Counted from the stretch's first letter, positions 20,957 to 33,104 are shown. The stretch: 64,000 nt of DNA from Hamiltosporidium tvaerminnensis (GCA_022605425.2 JAKIMF020000001.1:250501-314500); one strand, 5' to 3'. Made by a program: numbers and translations. The notes: generated by a model not told the origin, from the sequence alone.

Positions 20957-21411
20957 TTATTTTTAAGAATATATTTGGATTTAATATTATACTTTCTATT
21001 TTAATATTATACTTTCTATTTTAAGAATATATTTCTTTTTGATACAATATTTTTATTTTAATATTATCTTTTAATATTTAAATTTATACTTTCTAGTTTC
21101 TATTTTATTTTAATATATAGTTTCTAGTTTCTATTTTAAGATTTATATTTCATTATATTTTATACTTTCTAGTTTCTAATTTCTATTTTCAAATTTCTAT
21201 TTTAAGATTATATTTTATACTTTCTAGTTTCAAATGTATATTCTCTTTCTTAATATTTTTTAAAAAAAAGGTAAAAATTTATGTTTTTGAAAACAAATGA
21301 AATATTGTTTTAGGAAAATGTATTACATAGAAAAATAAATTTATATTCAGAATATTATCTAAATAGTTATCTAAAGATAATTTTTAATATTGAAGATTAA
21401 ATTAGAATTGC
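20957..21411. other. T-rich degenerate repeats (TTATACTTTCTAGTTTCTAT)
   Basis: Short units recur between 20985 and 21240. No gene seen. Confidence 0.65.
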
Positions 21412-21566
21412 ATTTATTTTTCTGTGTAAATATCCATCAATTGTTTATACATTATTTAGTTCTTTTTATAGGTATCAGTTTATAATTATTTATTTTTCTG
21501 TGTAAATATCCATCAATTGTTTATACATTATTTAGTTCTTTTTACAGGTATCAGTTTATAATTACT
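21412..21566 (+). repeat. 76-bp tandem duplication
   Basis: Two nearly identical copies around TCTGTGTAAATATCCATCAA (21421 and 21497), differing by one T/C in TTTTTATAGG. Confidence 0.9.
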
Positions 21567-21589
21567 TATTTACTTATAAAAGTAATCTT

Positions 21590-21636
21590 AAGAGGTAGAA
21601 GAAAACATATAAAAAATGGTAAAAATATTTTAACCC
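21590..21636 (+). mobile_element. 47-bp 5'-truncated copy of the window's R2-like LINE, with 33-bp target duplication
   Basis: AGAGGTAGAAGAAAACATAT through TTTTAACCC matches the last bases of the LINE (44295-44342), with CATAT for CATGT and one A fewer. It is flanked by identical 33-bp direct repeats at 21557-21589 and 21637-21669, beginning TATAATTACTTATTTACTTA. Extreme 5' truncation plus a long target duplication is the signature of target-primed reverse transcription. Confidence 0.92.
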
Positions 21637-21783
21637 TATAATTACTTATTTACTTATAAAAGTAATCTTTAATATTTATTTTTTATATAGATAATTGTCT
21701 AATTATAATCTATTAAATTACAATTTAATTTAGTTAATATATTTATAATAATATATCATATGATTCAATTGTTTTAAAATTTT

Positions 21784-22248
21784 ATGTCCAAATTTATAAG
21801 ATAAAATATTAAATAAAAAAATTACTTTTTTCTACATAATTCTTATTTGATATTTAATTTTATGTCCAAATTTATAAGATAAAATATTAAATAAAAAAAT
21901 TACTTTTTTCTACATAATTCTTATTTGATATTTAATTTTATGTCCAAATTTATAGATAAAATATTAAATAAAAAAATTACTTTTTTCTACATAATTCTTA
22001 TTTGATATTTAATTTTATGTCCAAATTTATAGATAAAATATTAAATAAAAAAATTACTTTTTTCTACATAATTCTTATTTGATATTTAATTTTATGTCCA
22101 AATTTATAGATAAAATATTAAATAAAAAAATTACTTTTTTCTACATAATTCTTATTTGATATTTAATTTTATGTCCAAATTTATAAGATAAAATATTAAA
22201 TAAAAAAATTACTTTTTTCTACATAATTCTTATTTGATATTTAATTAT
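21784..22248 (+). repeat. Six-copy 77/78-bp satellite
   Basis: Units start at 21784, 21862, 21940, 22017, 22094 and 22171, around ATGTCCAAATTTATAAGATA. They differ by presence or absence of one A. No coding sense. Confidence 0.95.
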
Positions 22249-22619
22249 CTTATAAGTAAATTACTATTTTGTTTATTTTATTATATTCTTAGATATTATT
22301 ACATCTTAATTAGTTTAATTAGTTTAATTAGTTTAATTGGTTTAATTAGTTAAATTTTAATTATTAAATTCTAATATTATATCTTAATTAGTTTAAGATA
22401 TATTATTTTACCGTTTATATTACTAATGTATGAATTAAATTAAATATGAATTAAATTAAATTTGTTAGTTAATTAATGATTGATTTTATTGAATCTAAAA
22501 AAGTTATTAAATGACATTCTACTGATTAATAGGTCTAGTTTCATTTATTAATAACTATTACCTTTCACAATCGAGTGAAAATTTAACTTATTCCTGTATT
22601 TAAGGTTAGTAAGATTTTT
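22249..22619. other. AT-rich spacer with (TTTAATTAG)n at 22310-22345
   Basis: A short TAGTTTAATT microsatellite; otherwise nothing recognised. Confidence 0.6.
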
Positions 22620-22865
22620 TTTAAAATAGTATCTGAAAGTATTCTTTAAATATTAAATGTTCTAAAAAAGAAGGTATTTTCTAAATATTAAATCCTTTAG
22701 AGTAAGGCAAATACTTTACAAATATTAAAACCTTCTATATAAGAAAGTATTTTTTAAATATTAAATTCTTTCAAAGCAAGAAAGTATTTTCTAAATATTT
22801 GAGATCTTCTAAAATAAGAAAATACTTTCTAAATATTAAAGATTCTAACATCCTAGGTATTTTTT
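22620..22865 (+). repeat. Degenerate tandem repeat with core AAGTATTTTCTAAATATTAA
   Basis: About six diverged units of 35-45 bp upstream of the broken gene at 23084. Confidence 0.7.
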
Positions 22866-23083
22866 AAATTACAAATTGAAATATTAAAATATATAATTTA
22901 AAATAAAGAATAATTTTTATTCTAAATATAGAAATTTAAATTAATTAATTATTTGATAAATTAAAAACGAATTTACAATTTTCTAAAAAATAAATAAAAT
23001 TAAAAAAAATTGAATTTTTAATTTAAACAGAGATATATATAAGAAAAAAAAAGGTATTTATAAGAAAAAAAAAAGGTAAGAAT

Positions 23084-24888
23084 ATGATATTTTGGACTTT
23101 ACTATGTAAAATAATATTATATTTATCTTCTTATAGAACTACGCATAGTAATGTGGAAGAAAATAAAAATAGTATTTGTAATATTTATAATGAGTGTAAG
23201 AGATTTATTGTAGAAAATAATGGAAAGAGTGAAGAGGGTATTGAAGGAGAAGATGAAATTATAAATTTGGTGTTGTTAAAAGATAATACATTACGGTATT
23301 TAGTCTGTATTCAATTTGTATTCTGATTATATTTCAAGTTTTTCGTATTTTGTAGTAAAGATACAAATATCTGTGAAATCTAAAAAAATGGATTTTTTAT
23401 TTTTTAAAAAGTTGTTTAATTATTTAAAAATGTATATTTTAGATAAAAATAGAGTTAGAAATAATGTAATATTAAAAATTAAAGATTTTTCATTACCTCC
23501 AGATCCAAATTATATGGATTTTGTAGATGAAAATGATATAAAAATATTATTTGGTTGCGTAGATGGGTTTCAATCTAAATTAAGAAATATTTATACTTTT
23601 AAAGAAGCATTTTCAATTGATGATAAAATAAAAGATGTGGTTGAATTGGTTTTTTTCTTTGAAAATATACCTTCTGAATGGCAAATGGAGAAAATATTTA
23701 ATTCGTATTGCAATTTCTATTCAAAAAAAATGTTTGGTCAGAAATATTTAATGTATTTTTCCAACAAACTTTTTACACCGAAAAAGCTTGGATTCAAAAC
23801 ATTTTTTAAGAAGCTTAGAAGTTTTAAAACTAGAATTTTTTAGAAAATCTGAAGAAAAAACTGAATTTAATTTTGATGAAAACGATGAGAAAAATTCGGA
23901 ATTTTTTTTAAATTATCAGGAAAAACTTCAAAATAAAGAAGAATATTTTGATATTAGACAAACAACAAATAAAATGTTTTTTTATTTTGAAAGAATCATT
24001 AAAGACGATGATTTTTATGGTTTTATTTCAAAGAAATACCACAATAAATATTTATATATTTTACAATTTGGAAATATTCTCTCAAAAAAGAGATATGAAG
24101 TATATTTTGTGTTTAATAAAGATTCTTATACATTAGAAGGTGCAGTTTTCATAGATGGATCAGTTTATAACAATTCACATCAATTCTATCAAAAGAATAC
24201 TTTTCACAGGTTTGATTTATCTATATTTTTTAAAAATATAACTAAACTAATGAATACTTCATTAAATGAAAACTTATTTGAAAATTCTGTAAACAAATGT
24301 AATATTTTTTTCGATGAACTTATATTTATACATCCTGAATACAGAACAATGAAAACTTCTAAATTTTATAAGAATTCATTTGATAAATTATTTGAAAAAA
24401 TATCTAAAATACCTTTATTGTTTATTGAAACATGTAATGATAAAGATATAAAAACAGATTTTAGGATATTTTATTACGGATTTGAAAAAATTAATTTAAA
24501 TTACGATTTTTTAAATTATTTAAATTCTGATTTCTTTAATACTATCAATTCATATGAACAAAGAACAGTTGAAAGTAATATTTATTTACGTAAAGGTGTT
24601 TATAACTCTGAAATATTCAAAAAAATAGAAATTTTCTTTAAAAACGATGAGAAAATCAAATTACTTAAATTAAATGAAATTAAAAATTGGTTAAAAAAAA
24701 ATAAAAAAATATTTTTACAAATTAATTCAGCTATAGATAACGGAATTAAAATAAATTATTATTTTTTATTTGAAATAGATAAGTATGAAGATCCATGTGT
24801 TAATTTTACTTTTTTTACTGATTGTACTGATTTCTTATGGATTTCTAATCAACTTTATGATTCGATTTGGCTGTTTTTAACTCAATAG
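23084..24888 (+). pseudogene. Unknown gene of about 600 codons in three overlapping frames
   Basis: The start MIFWTLLCKIILYLSSYRTT resembles a signal peptide. Open frames 23084-23326, 23316-23843 and 23788-24888 overlap by 11 and 56 bases and share Phe/Lys/Asp-rich composition. They read as one protein broken by two frameshifts, near 23320 and 23800-23840. The third part alone has 366 codons, with features such as IFIHPEYRTMKTSKFYK. I recognise no domain. Separate small genes are possible but less likely, because the second and third parts lack upstream spacing and leader signals. Confidence 0.6.
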
Positions 24889-25231
24889 AAATAATTTAAG
24901 TAAAATTATAAGTTTATTCTATTTTAAATAATTTAATCTGGTATTTCTTTAAAAATTATTTAGATTATTTAATATTTAAACACGTCTAATATATAATTTT
25001 TCAAGAGATACAGATTAAATTATCTTTTTTAAAAATTATATTTGATTTATTAATATATATTAGACTCAATTAAATAGTAATAATCAAATTTAATTAAATC
25101 TGTATAATCTTGTGTGTCTTTATTAATTATATTTGATTTATTAATATTTTCTTTATCTTTTTATTACAATTTAATATTTTGAAGAATTAAAATAATATCT
25201 CTTAGTATATTATTTAACTTAAAATCCCTTT
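24889..25231. other. AT-rich 3' flank
   Basis: Nothing recognised; only short repeats of TTTAATATATA type. Confidence 0.6.
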
Positions 25232-25690
25232 TTATAATAGAATAAGTAAATCATCAAAATCCAAATTATAAATTTACATCCAATTCGTTACAAAATAAAA
25301 CCAAATTTTATAATAGAATAAGTAAATCATCAAAATCCAAATTATAAATTTACATCCAATTCGTTACAAAATAAAACCAAATTTTATAATAGAATAAGTA
25401 AATCATCAAAATCCAAATTATAAATTTACATCCAATTCGTTACAAAATAAAACCAAATTTTATAATAGAATAAGTAAATCATCAAAATCCAAATTATAAA
25501 TTTACATCCAATTCGTTACAAAATAAAACCAAATTTTATAATAGAATAAGTAAATCATCAAAATCCAAATTATAAATTTACATCCAATTCGTTACAAAAT
25601 AAAACCAAATTTTATAATAGAATAAGTAAATCATCAAATCTCGATTATAAATTTACATCCAATTAGTTACAAAATAAAACTAAATTTTAA
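25232..25690 (+). repeat. Six-copy 76-bp satellite
   Basis: Units begin TATAATAGAATAAGTAAATC at 25232, 25309, 25385, 25461, 25537 and 25613. The first five are practically identical; the last has CTCGATTATA variants. It is unrelated to the 77/78-bp satellite. Confidence 0.95.
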
Positions 25691-26018
25691 ATTTGAGTTA
25701 ATTTTAAGATAAATTTAAAGATTTTTTTTTACTTTTACCATTTCATTATTCTTAAATTTTATTTTTTAAAAAACAAAGATTTAATTAAATTCTATTTACA
25801 ATAGCTAAGTATTATTTTAATTATTCTATAAATATATTTTAACTTTGATATTAGTAATCTAATTTTCTTTTATTTTGTAATTAGATTATATAAATATTTA
25901 AGAATTTATTTTTATATTTCAAAAATATTAATAAATATTCAAGATTTAAGAATTTATTTTGTAATTAGAAATGCAAAGAAAATATAAAGAAATAAAATAT
26001 AAAAAATATAAGACTTTA
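25691..26018. other. AT-rich spacer
   Basis: No gene or clear repeat. Confidence 0.6.
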
Positions 26019-26744
26019 TTTAAAAGTATCACATCTTTTTAAAATAGTGGCAAGTGTTATATTTGTTTTCATGACATTAACGCAATTCTAGCTTTAACAT
26101 AAATAACTGCTACCCCAAAACTCCATCAGTAACTCCTGCGATACCTACGTCCCAAAGCCTTTCATCTACCAGGTGTGTAGAACCTAATTAATAGGCGAGG
26201 CAGTTGCCCGGAGTTCGTTAATGTCCGTTGCATGGAGTGTGATCGAAGGCCAAAGCCTCCCCTGGGCTCCCGCAAGACTATGCAGCATTCCCACTTACTC
26301 TACACTTTCTGAACCCAATAAACTTCTAGCTAAGATATATTTCAGAGATTTACATGGGGTCCACCTAGACACTGCAATGTCATACCAACAGGTATAACCT
26401 GCTACTTAGCTCTCCCGGCTTTTAATGGTTTTAATTTTTATATCTCCCAGGAGCCAAGTCTTCTTATCCGAGTAAGGCATGGTTAAGTTTCAATACTTTT
26501 ACATGAAAATTACCTACATGTTCAGCTGCGGTCTGCAATCTGGTTACATAAAAAACCAAAATAAATTTTTAGAAAAAGTTTCGCCATTTCTTAGACCTCT
26601 CCTCCTCATAACAACTCCCATGGAACAAATGAAGATGTATATGGTTTTATTCCCACCGAAAATTCAAACAATGATTCTCATACCAATTTCACACACTCAT
26701 TGCCAAGCAAAAGGTTTTTTATGTGGTTATCCTTTCTCCACATT
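26019..26744 (+). repeat. R1 dispersed repeat, copy B
   Basis: Full length: left end TTTAAAAGTATCACATCTTT, right end ATGTGGTTATCCTTTCTCCA. It ends about 97 bp before the SMC6 start codon. Confidence 0.9.
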
Positions 26745-26832
26745 AAAAAATTAAATTTCTATTTTTATTAATAATTGAATTTCAAAAAATTTTTACTGAC
26801 ATATTTTAAAAAAAAAAACGTTAAAATATTTT

Positions 26833-26836
26833 CCCC
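26833..26836 (+). promoter_or_regulatory. CCCC motif upstream of SMC6
   Basis: CCCC ends five bases before the ATG at 26841, as in other microsporidian short leaders. It supports that ATG over an upstream TTG in the same frame. Confidence 0.5.
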
Positions 26837-26840
26837 AGAA

Positions 26841-29803
26841 ATGAGCGATACTTCTATTGATAAGCCACTTCTTGTTTCAATCGAACTTAAAAATTTTATG
26901 TGTCACAAGCATTTATTTATAGAATTTAACAAAATGATGACTTGTATCGGTGGTAGAAATGGAAGTGGAAAAAGTGCAATTATGATAGCCATAGGTCTAT
27001 TATTTGGACAACGAGCTTATTCATTAGAAAGAGGAAACAGTTACAAAAATTTAATAAAAGATGGAGAAATAAATGCAAAAATACGAGTTGTTTTAAGAAA
27101 TATTAAAAATTATAAAAGATCGTTTTTTAAAGATTTTATAATTATTGAAAAGCGACTTAGAAAAGATTCTGCGCCTTTAAGTATTTACAATTTAAAAAAT
27201 AATTTATTTTCAAGTAAAAAAGAAGATTTGGATTATATTTTAGATTTATTTTCTCTTAGACTTGACAATCCGTTAAATTTTCTGACACAAGAGCAATCTA
27301 AAAAATTTTTAAATATTTCTAAACCAGAACTGTTGTATTCTTTATTTACCAAAGGTACTGAATTAGAGGATATGACAGATTTACATGTAGAAACAGAAAA
27401 TAATATTTTACAGATGAAACAAAAGATTGACATGTCAACATTACAATTAAAAAAACTTCTTGATGAACAAAAAATTAAGACAAATTGTTTAGAAGCGATT
27501 TATAAGACAAAGGAATACGAAAATAAATTAAAAAATTTAGAATCAGAAAAAGAGTGGTCCAGGTTTGAAAAAAAAAATATTCAAATTATTGAGAAAGAAA
27601 GAAATATAAAAGAAATTACAGAAAATATTTGTGAATTTGAAAATGAAAAAAATAATTTTATTAAAGAATTGGATTTTTTAATTGAAGATATAGAAAATAC
27701 CAAACAAGAACGAGAAAGATTTAAAAGAAAACATCAAACAGAAGTAACGAATTGTGAAAATAAATTAAATAATTTAGAATTACAAAATAGAGAAATAAGC
27801 AACGATTTAAATTTTTTAGAAGAAAATTTAAATAATAAAATTTTAAAGAAAAACGAAATGAATGAAAATATTTCTAAATATTTAAATTCTGATGACAAGA
27901 GAGTTGAAAAAGATATAAAAAATAAAAAAAATAAAATTTTAGAATTTGAAAAAGATTTTGAAAAACTTTTAGAAATAAAAAATGAAGCTTTAGAAGAAGA
28001 AAAAAAGTGTTTTGAAGCTGTAAATTTAGAAATGAGAAGAGTATTAATGAACAAAATAATAAAATTTTTCAATTAAAAAATCAAATTTCGTATTTTGAAA
28101 AAGTTGAAAAAAATTTGATATCTTTTTTTAATGAAAATATGCCAAATATAATGAATGAAATAAAATCTTTAAAAACAAAAGACCGTATTATTGGACCAAT
28201 AGGGTTATATATACAACTTAAAGAACATAAATGGTACAAACCTGTCAGTATTATTTTAAAAGATATTATTAGTAGTTTTATTGTTTTTAATTCAGAGGAT
28301 AGAGAATCCTTAAATAATATTTTTAAAAAATATAATTACAGTGGTTCTATTCTATTACCTTCTTTAAAAAATAATAAAGAAATAAAATTTGAAGAAAATA
28401 AAAAATTTAAAACAGTTTTAAATGTTTTAAATATTAAAGAAACGGTTGTTTTAAATCAATTAATTATTTTTTCAAATATTGAACAAATAATTTTAATTGA
28501 ATCTAGAAAAGAAGCGTATTCTGTTATTAAAAGTATGCCTTTAAATGTAGATAGTGCTTATACAATAGAAGGTGACAGAATTAAAATGTTTAGAAATAGT
28601 TTATCAGATTATCGACCAAGAAATTCAAATAAATTTTATTTTGAAAATTCTTCATTTAAAATTGAAAATTTGAAAGACGAATTAAAAAATTTAAAAAAAA
28701 CTGAAATAAAAAAATCAGCAGAAGAAGATCTAAAAAAAGTAAAAAAATTAATTATGGATACATTTAAACGGATAGATGACTTAGAAAAGAATAAAAGAAA
28801 TATTTTATCAGAACTTAAATGTATAGAATCTGTTCAAAGCAATAAAGAAAATATAAAAGATGATTTTGAAAATTTAGATGAAGAAATTGAAAGATTAAAA
28901 ACACAGAAGAAACATCTTTCTTTGAAACTTTCTGATATTAAAAATGAAATAGAAAATTGTAAAAATGAAATTTGTAAATTGAAAGAAATAAATTTTAATG
29001 AAACTCAAGACACAAACAAAATAATAAATACGAAAAGATTGGAGATACAACTGATAGATTCAAAAATTTCTTCAACAAAATTTAAACTTCAAGATATTTT
29101 TAATGAAAAATATACACTTGAAATTCAACTTGAGAAGGAAAAAGAAATATTAAAAAGTAAATATAAAGAAATTTGTAATCCTAGAAATTTAGAAGAAATA
29201 ATTGAAGAGGAAAATATTGTTTTAGCAAATCTTCAAATTTCTAAAAATTCTGGTATTGAAACTGAAATAAAAAAAGATTTGATTCAAATAAATAAAAAAA
29301 TAAAATTTAATCAAAAAATTATTTCAAATTATGAATCTAAAATTTTTAAATTGTCTGAATGTATGAAGAAACGAATTGAAAAACGAGAAGCTTTAAAAAT
29401 TACTATTTCTGAACAAGCATCAATTAAATTTGAAGAACTCACGGCACAAAGAAAATGTATTGGAAAACTTTTTTTTAATCACGACGAAAAAAAACTTGAA
29501 GTCACCATGAAAATAGACAATACAGTGTCTGGTGGTTCAAAAAATACACTTTCAGGTGGAGAACGTTCATATTCAGGTATTTGTCTTCTCTTAAGTTTCT
29601 GGTCATTTCTAAGTTGTCCAATTAAAATTTTAGATGAATTTGATGTTTATATGGATAATATTACAAGAAAATATGCTATAAGAAGTTTATTAGAATTTCT
29701 CTCTGAAAAAAACAGCCAAGTAATTTTAATTACCCCTTTAAATACCAAAGATCTTTTTTCTGAATTCTGTGAAATTATTGTTTTAGAATCACCAAGAAAA
29801 TAA
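26841..29803 (+). CDS. SMC6: SMC6, ATPase of the SMC5/6 complex, one frameshift
   Basis: SMC5/6 acts in DNA repair and chromosome segregation. Residues 1-180 give the N-terminal head: IELKNFMCH, Walker A GGRNGSGKS (37-45), and the SMC6-typical DNPLNFLTQEQSKKFL followed by KGTELEDM. A coiled coil follows. The hinge lies about 28130-28600 (IIGPIGLYIQLKEHKWYKPV), then a second coiled coil. The C-terminal head has signature LSGGERSYS and Walker B IKILDEFDVYMD. A single-base shift near 28035-28050 separates the two parts: the first frame stops at 28076, and the next is already coiled coil (EQNNKIFQLKNQ) before that. Restored length would be about 987 residues, slightly short for the family. It is either a true lesion or an assembly error. 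Confidence 0.9.
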
Positions 29804-29945
29804 TTAGTTTTTACTTCTTAAAAGGTATTTGAAATTATTGCTTTGGATCTGATAAGAAAATAATTGGTTTTTACTTCTTAAAAGGTATTTGAAATTATTG
29901 CTTTGGAATAACCAAGAAAATAATTGGTTTTTACTCCTCAATTCT
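29771..29945 (+). repeat. Triplicated 60-bp unit that includes the SMC6 3' end
   Basis: GAAATTATTG[TC]TTT..AATC..AAGAAAATAATT recurs at 29771, 29831 and 29891. The first copy encodes the SMC6 C-terminus and stop; the other two are 3' duplicates with TAA in the same place. Confidence 0.88.
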
Positions 29946-29999
29946 AAACTGTATTAATCTAAGAAATATTTCATTAAATTTATTCATACAAAACCTTAA

Positions 30000-30190
30000 A
30001 TAAAAAAATATTTTTTTGTAAAATAATTATTTTTTAAAAATCTAATGACACCTGTAAAACTTTATTTAAAATTAAATAAAAAAATATTTTTTTGTAAAAT
30101 AATTATTTTTTAAAAGTCTAATGACACCTGTAAAACTTTATTTAAAATTAAATAAAAAAATTTCATTTTTTGTAAAATAATTATTTTTAT
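30000..30190 (+). repeat. Tandem repeat, 2.5 units of about 75 bp
   Basis: Core TGTAAAATAATTATTTTTTA followed by CTAATGACACCTGTAAAACT, repeated with small changes. Confidence 0.85.
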
Positions 30191-30448
30191 GAAAATATTA
30201 TAAAAACAAATTTGAATACTTAAAGTTTAAAAACTATCTTTTATATGTTTTTTAAATACAAAATGTATAAATAAAGTATTAAAATGAAATATCGAGATAA
30301 TTTTTACATTTCTCTTTTAGGAAATATTTTAACTCTTTAGTAAAAAATAGAATTTACATGGTTATTTTTAATTTATAAGAATAAGGTTATTTAAATTGCT
30401 ATGTAATTTTTAAAAAATTTAGACAAAAATTTAAATTTATAAAAAGTA

Positions 30449-30519
30449 TGCGTAAACCGGGAATCGAACCCGGACCTCAGCCTTGGAAGGGCCGCATTCT
30501 ACCACTAGACTATTTACGC
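30449..30519 (-). tRNA. tRNA-Gly (anticodon UCC)
   Basis: A 71-nt cloverleaf on the minus strand. The acceptor stem is GCGTAAA paired with TTTACGC, with discriminator A. The D arm is GTCTAGTGGTAGAAT. The anticodon stem-loop is CGGCC-CTTCCAA-GGCTG, with TCC at positions 34-36. The T arm contains GGTTCGATTCC. There is no intron. It decodes GGA (and by wobble GGG). It is isolated, with no gene within about 600 bp. Confidence 0.97.
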
Positions 30520-31825
30520 TTAAAGAATTGATTAATAATTGTATATAATATTTATAAAGTATATGTTTAGACTTTTGTTGGAATGAAATTAAGTAAATGT
30601 GTTTAGTATAATAATTACTTTGATATCTTTAATTCGTTGTTATAAATTTGAATTTTTGAATTATAAGTTGGTTATATTTAGATTCTATAAAACTCTATAG
30701 AATTCTGTCTTTGTGTTTTTTGATTTCATATGAATTTTTTGTTACAAATTTATCATTTAAGATGAAGTAAAATCAACGTGTGAATAGCTAATTAATCGAA
30801 TATTTAAATTATTTAGAATAAAGAATTAAGAATAGGAAAAGTACTTTTTTATACCGCGTATTTTAAGAATATATTTTGAATTTGTAAAAACTATGGATTT
30901 ATTTTTCATTTAAGGGAATTATATTTATTTCAGTCTAATATATACTTTTGATTGAAGCACTATTATAGAATTCAAATTTTAGTTCATGCTGATCTTATCT
31001 GCAATTTAACAGTTCTTTTGTTTGTAAATATAATTGTTTACAAGTGTTATTAAAATATTCGCTTCGAATAATTTAAACTGAAAAGACCAAGAAATTAAAT
31101 CTTACAGAGAAGTAATTATATATTATCTATATGTCAGTGTTAATAATATATAATATTATAACTCCTTATGATGCTTAAAAAATGGATTATTTTCTTAAAT
31201 AGTAGTTGAATTTTCACTCATAATATTAAATGGTTACCAAGTATAGGAGTTTGAATTTTGTAACTGCGGGTCGTTTTAATACGAAAATATTCTTTTGTAG
31301 CCAAAGTTAAGAAAATTTACTTAAAAACCTCGTATTTTTATGAATAATTGGTTCTTCTATTAAAAATACCTTAAAATACCGAAAACGAATTTCTTTGATT
31401 TAGGAAATGAACTGGGCATGATTGAACTAGAAGAAAGGAAAGAAAAATATAGGATAATGTAATACATAGCTAAACAGCGCATATATATATAGATTCTACC
31501 ACGAATGAAGCTTTAAACAAGCAAATATTGTTAATATAGAACCTGAAAGATTCTAGCTGAACAATAACCTCAAAAAATGCACTCTGGAATTTAGGATTAA
31601 AGTCAAATATTATTGAGACTGAATATAAGAGAAATGGAAAGATTAAGCTAAACATAAAGAACCAAAAATCAAAATGACTTAAATAAAATCCAATTATTTG
31701 TTCAATTTCCAAATATTCAATGGAAGTAGTTTAAAAGCAGTAATTTAATGTTACAATAGGAATTATATATTTTAATTTTAGAACACTAGTAATCTTATTC
31801 TATTGTATTACCAAAGTCTATAAAA
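30520..31825. other. Spacer of 1.3 kb right of the tRNA
   Basis: The only sizeable open frame (80 codons, minus strand, 31470-31712) has a hydrophobic centre but no recognisable motif and no leader signal. I do not call it a gene. Confidence 0.6.
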
Positions 31826-31828
31826 AAG

Positions 31829-31891
31829 GGGAGATGTTCCACCTGCAGAACATAAGTAGCATACATTTTGTTTTGCTGGTATAACATCTCC
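31829..31891 (+). other. Hairpin in array unit 1
   Basis: GGAGATGTT pairs perfectly with AACATCTCC. Inner pairs (GCAGAAC/GTTTTGC) carry G-T and one mismatch. The loop contains AGTAGCATACAT. Confidence 0.65.
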
Positions 31892-32394
31892 AAAAATTAT
31901 GAAACAATCGTTTTATAAAATAATTTTTTAATTTTTAGTAATTATTGTGGTATTTTTTGTTTTTATCGTCTAACATTTAGTTTTATCGCGAATTTTCTTT
32001 AAATAGCTAATTGATTTCTGTCATTGATGTTGGGGTTTAATAATGTGAAGAGCAAATGATAAATTTCGAGAGAAAATATTTTGTCAGTCCGATTAAAAGA
32101 AGTATATTGTTATAACCTTTTTAAAGACGGTTTTATTAGAATTTAGGTGTTTTGAGAAAGTAATATACTAAAACTTAGCAATATATTTTACATTAATAAA
32201 ATAAAATGTACTTTTCAAGTTCTTAGACTTTTCGATTATTTTTTATATGATACACAATCTATTTTTTATACATTCAAATAATTTCCTGGCATATATCTTA
32301 TTTATCTTTTTAAATTCCTATATATCATCTGTAGCACATTTCTTATTGACATTTTATAAAATACATTTTAATATTTTTAATTAAAATATTAAAA

Positions 32395-33104
32395 TATCAT
32401 ATCATTTTAAAGCGGTGGCAAATGTTTCATTTTTTTTCATAATATTAACGCAGTTCTAGGTTAGCCATTAATACAATAACTTGAACCAAGCACTACATCG
32501 GGACTTCATTTGATGCCTATATTCCAAGGCATTACATCTAGAAAGTACGTAAATCCAATTGGTGGCGAAGCAGTATCATAGAGACTCTTTAATGCTCGTT
32601 GCATGGAGTTTATTATAGGTTTTAACTTATCTAGGGCTCCTCCAAAGATATGCAGTATTCCCACTTACTCTACACTTTCTGAACCCAATAAACTTCTAGC
32701 TAAGATATATTTCAGTGACTTGCATGGGGTCCACCTAGACAGTGCAATGTCATACCAACAGGTATAACTTGCTACTTAGCTTTCCTGGCTTTAAATGGTT
32801 TTTTGTTTTGTATCTCCCAGGCGCTAAGTCTTCTAACCCGAGTGAGCAAGGCTAGGTTTCCATGCTTTTACATGGCAATTACCTACATGCTCAGCTGCGG
32901 TCTGCAATCTGGTTAGATAAAAAACTAAAAATAATTTTGTAGAAAAAGTTTCTCCATTTCTTAGACCACTGCTCATTACAAAAACACCCATGGAACAACC
33001 GAAGATTTGGTGTGTTTTATTTCCACAAAAACCTAGACAATATCTGCACCAATTTTTCATATTCATTGCAACAAAAATGTTTTTTGCAATTATCCTTCCT
33101 CTCT
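32395..33104 (+). repeat. R1 dispersed repeat, copy C (most diverged full-length copy)
   Basis: The right half matches R1 well (GTCATACCAACAGGTATAAC, CTTCTAACCCGAGTGAGCAA). The left third is strongly diverged. A 95-codon open frame on the minus strand here is not conserved in other R1 copies. Confidence 0.85.

Noticed and set aside
23075-23090. AAGGTAAGAATATG as a 5' splice site before the broken gene
   Set aside because: No matching branch point and acceptor found close downstream; the context is a simple A-rich run.
21784-25690. CRISPR-like arrays
   Set aside because: Units are contiguous tandem repeats without unique spacers, in a eukaryotic genome.
26479-26754. A 91-codon frame before SMC6
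   Set aside because: It lies within R1 copy B and is not kept in other copies.
31470-31712. An 80-codon hydrophobic minus-strand frame
   Set aside because: No motif, no leader signal, isolated in a non-coding region.
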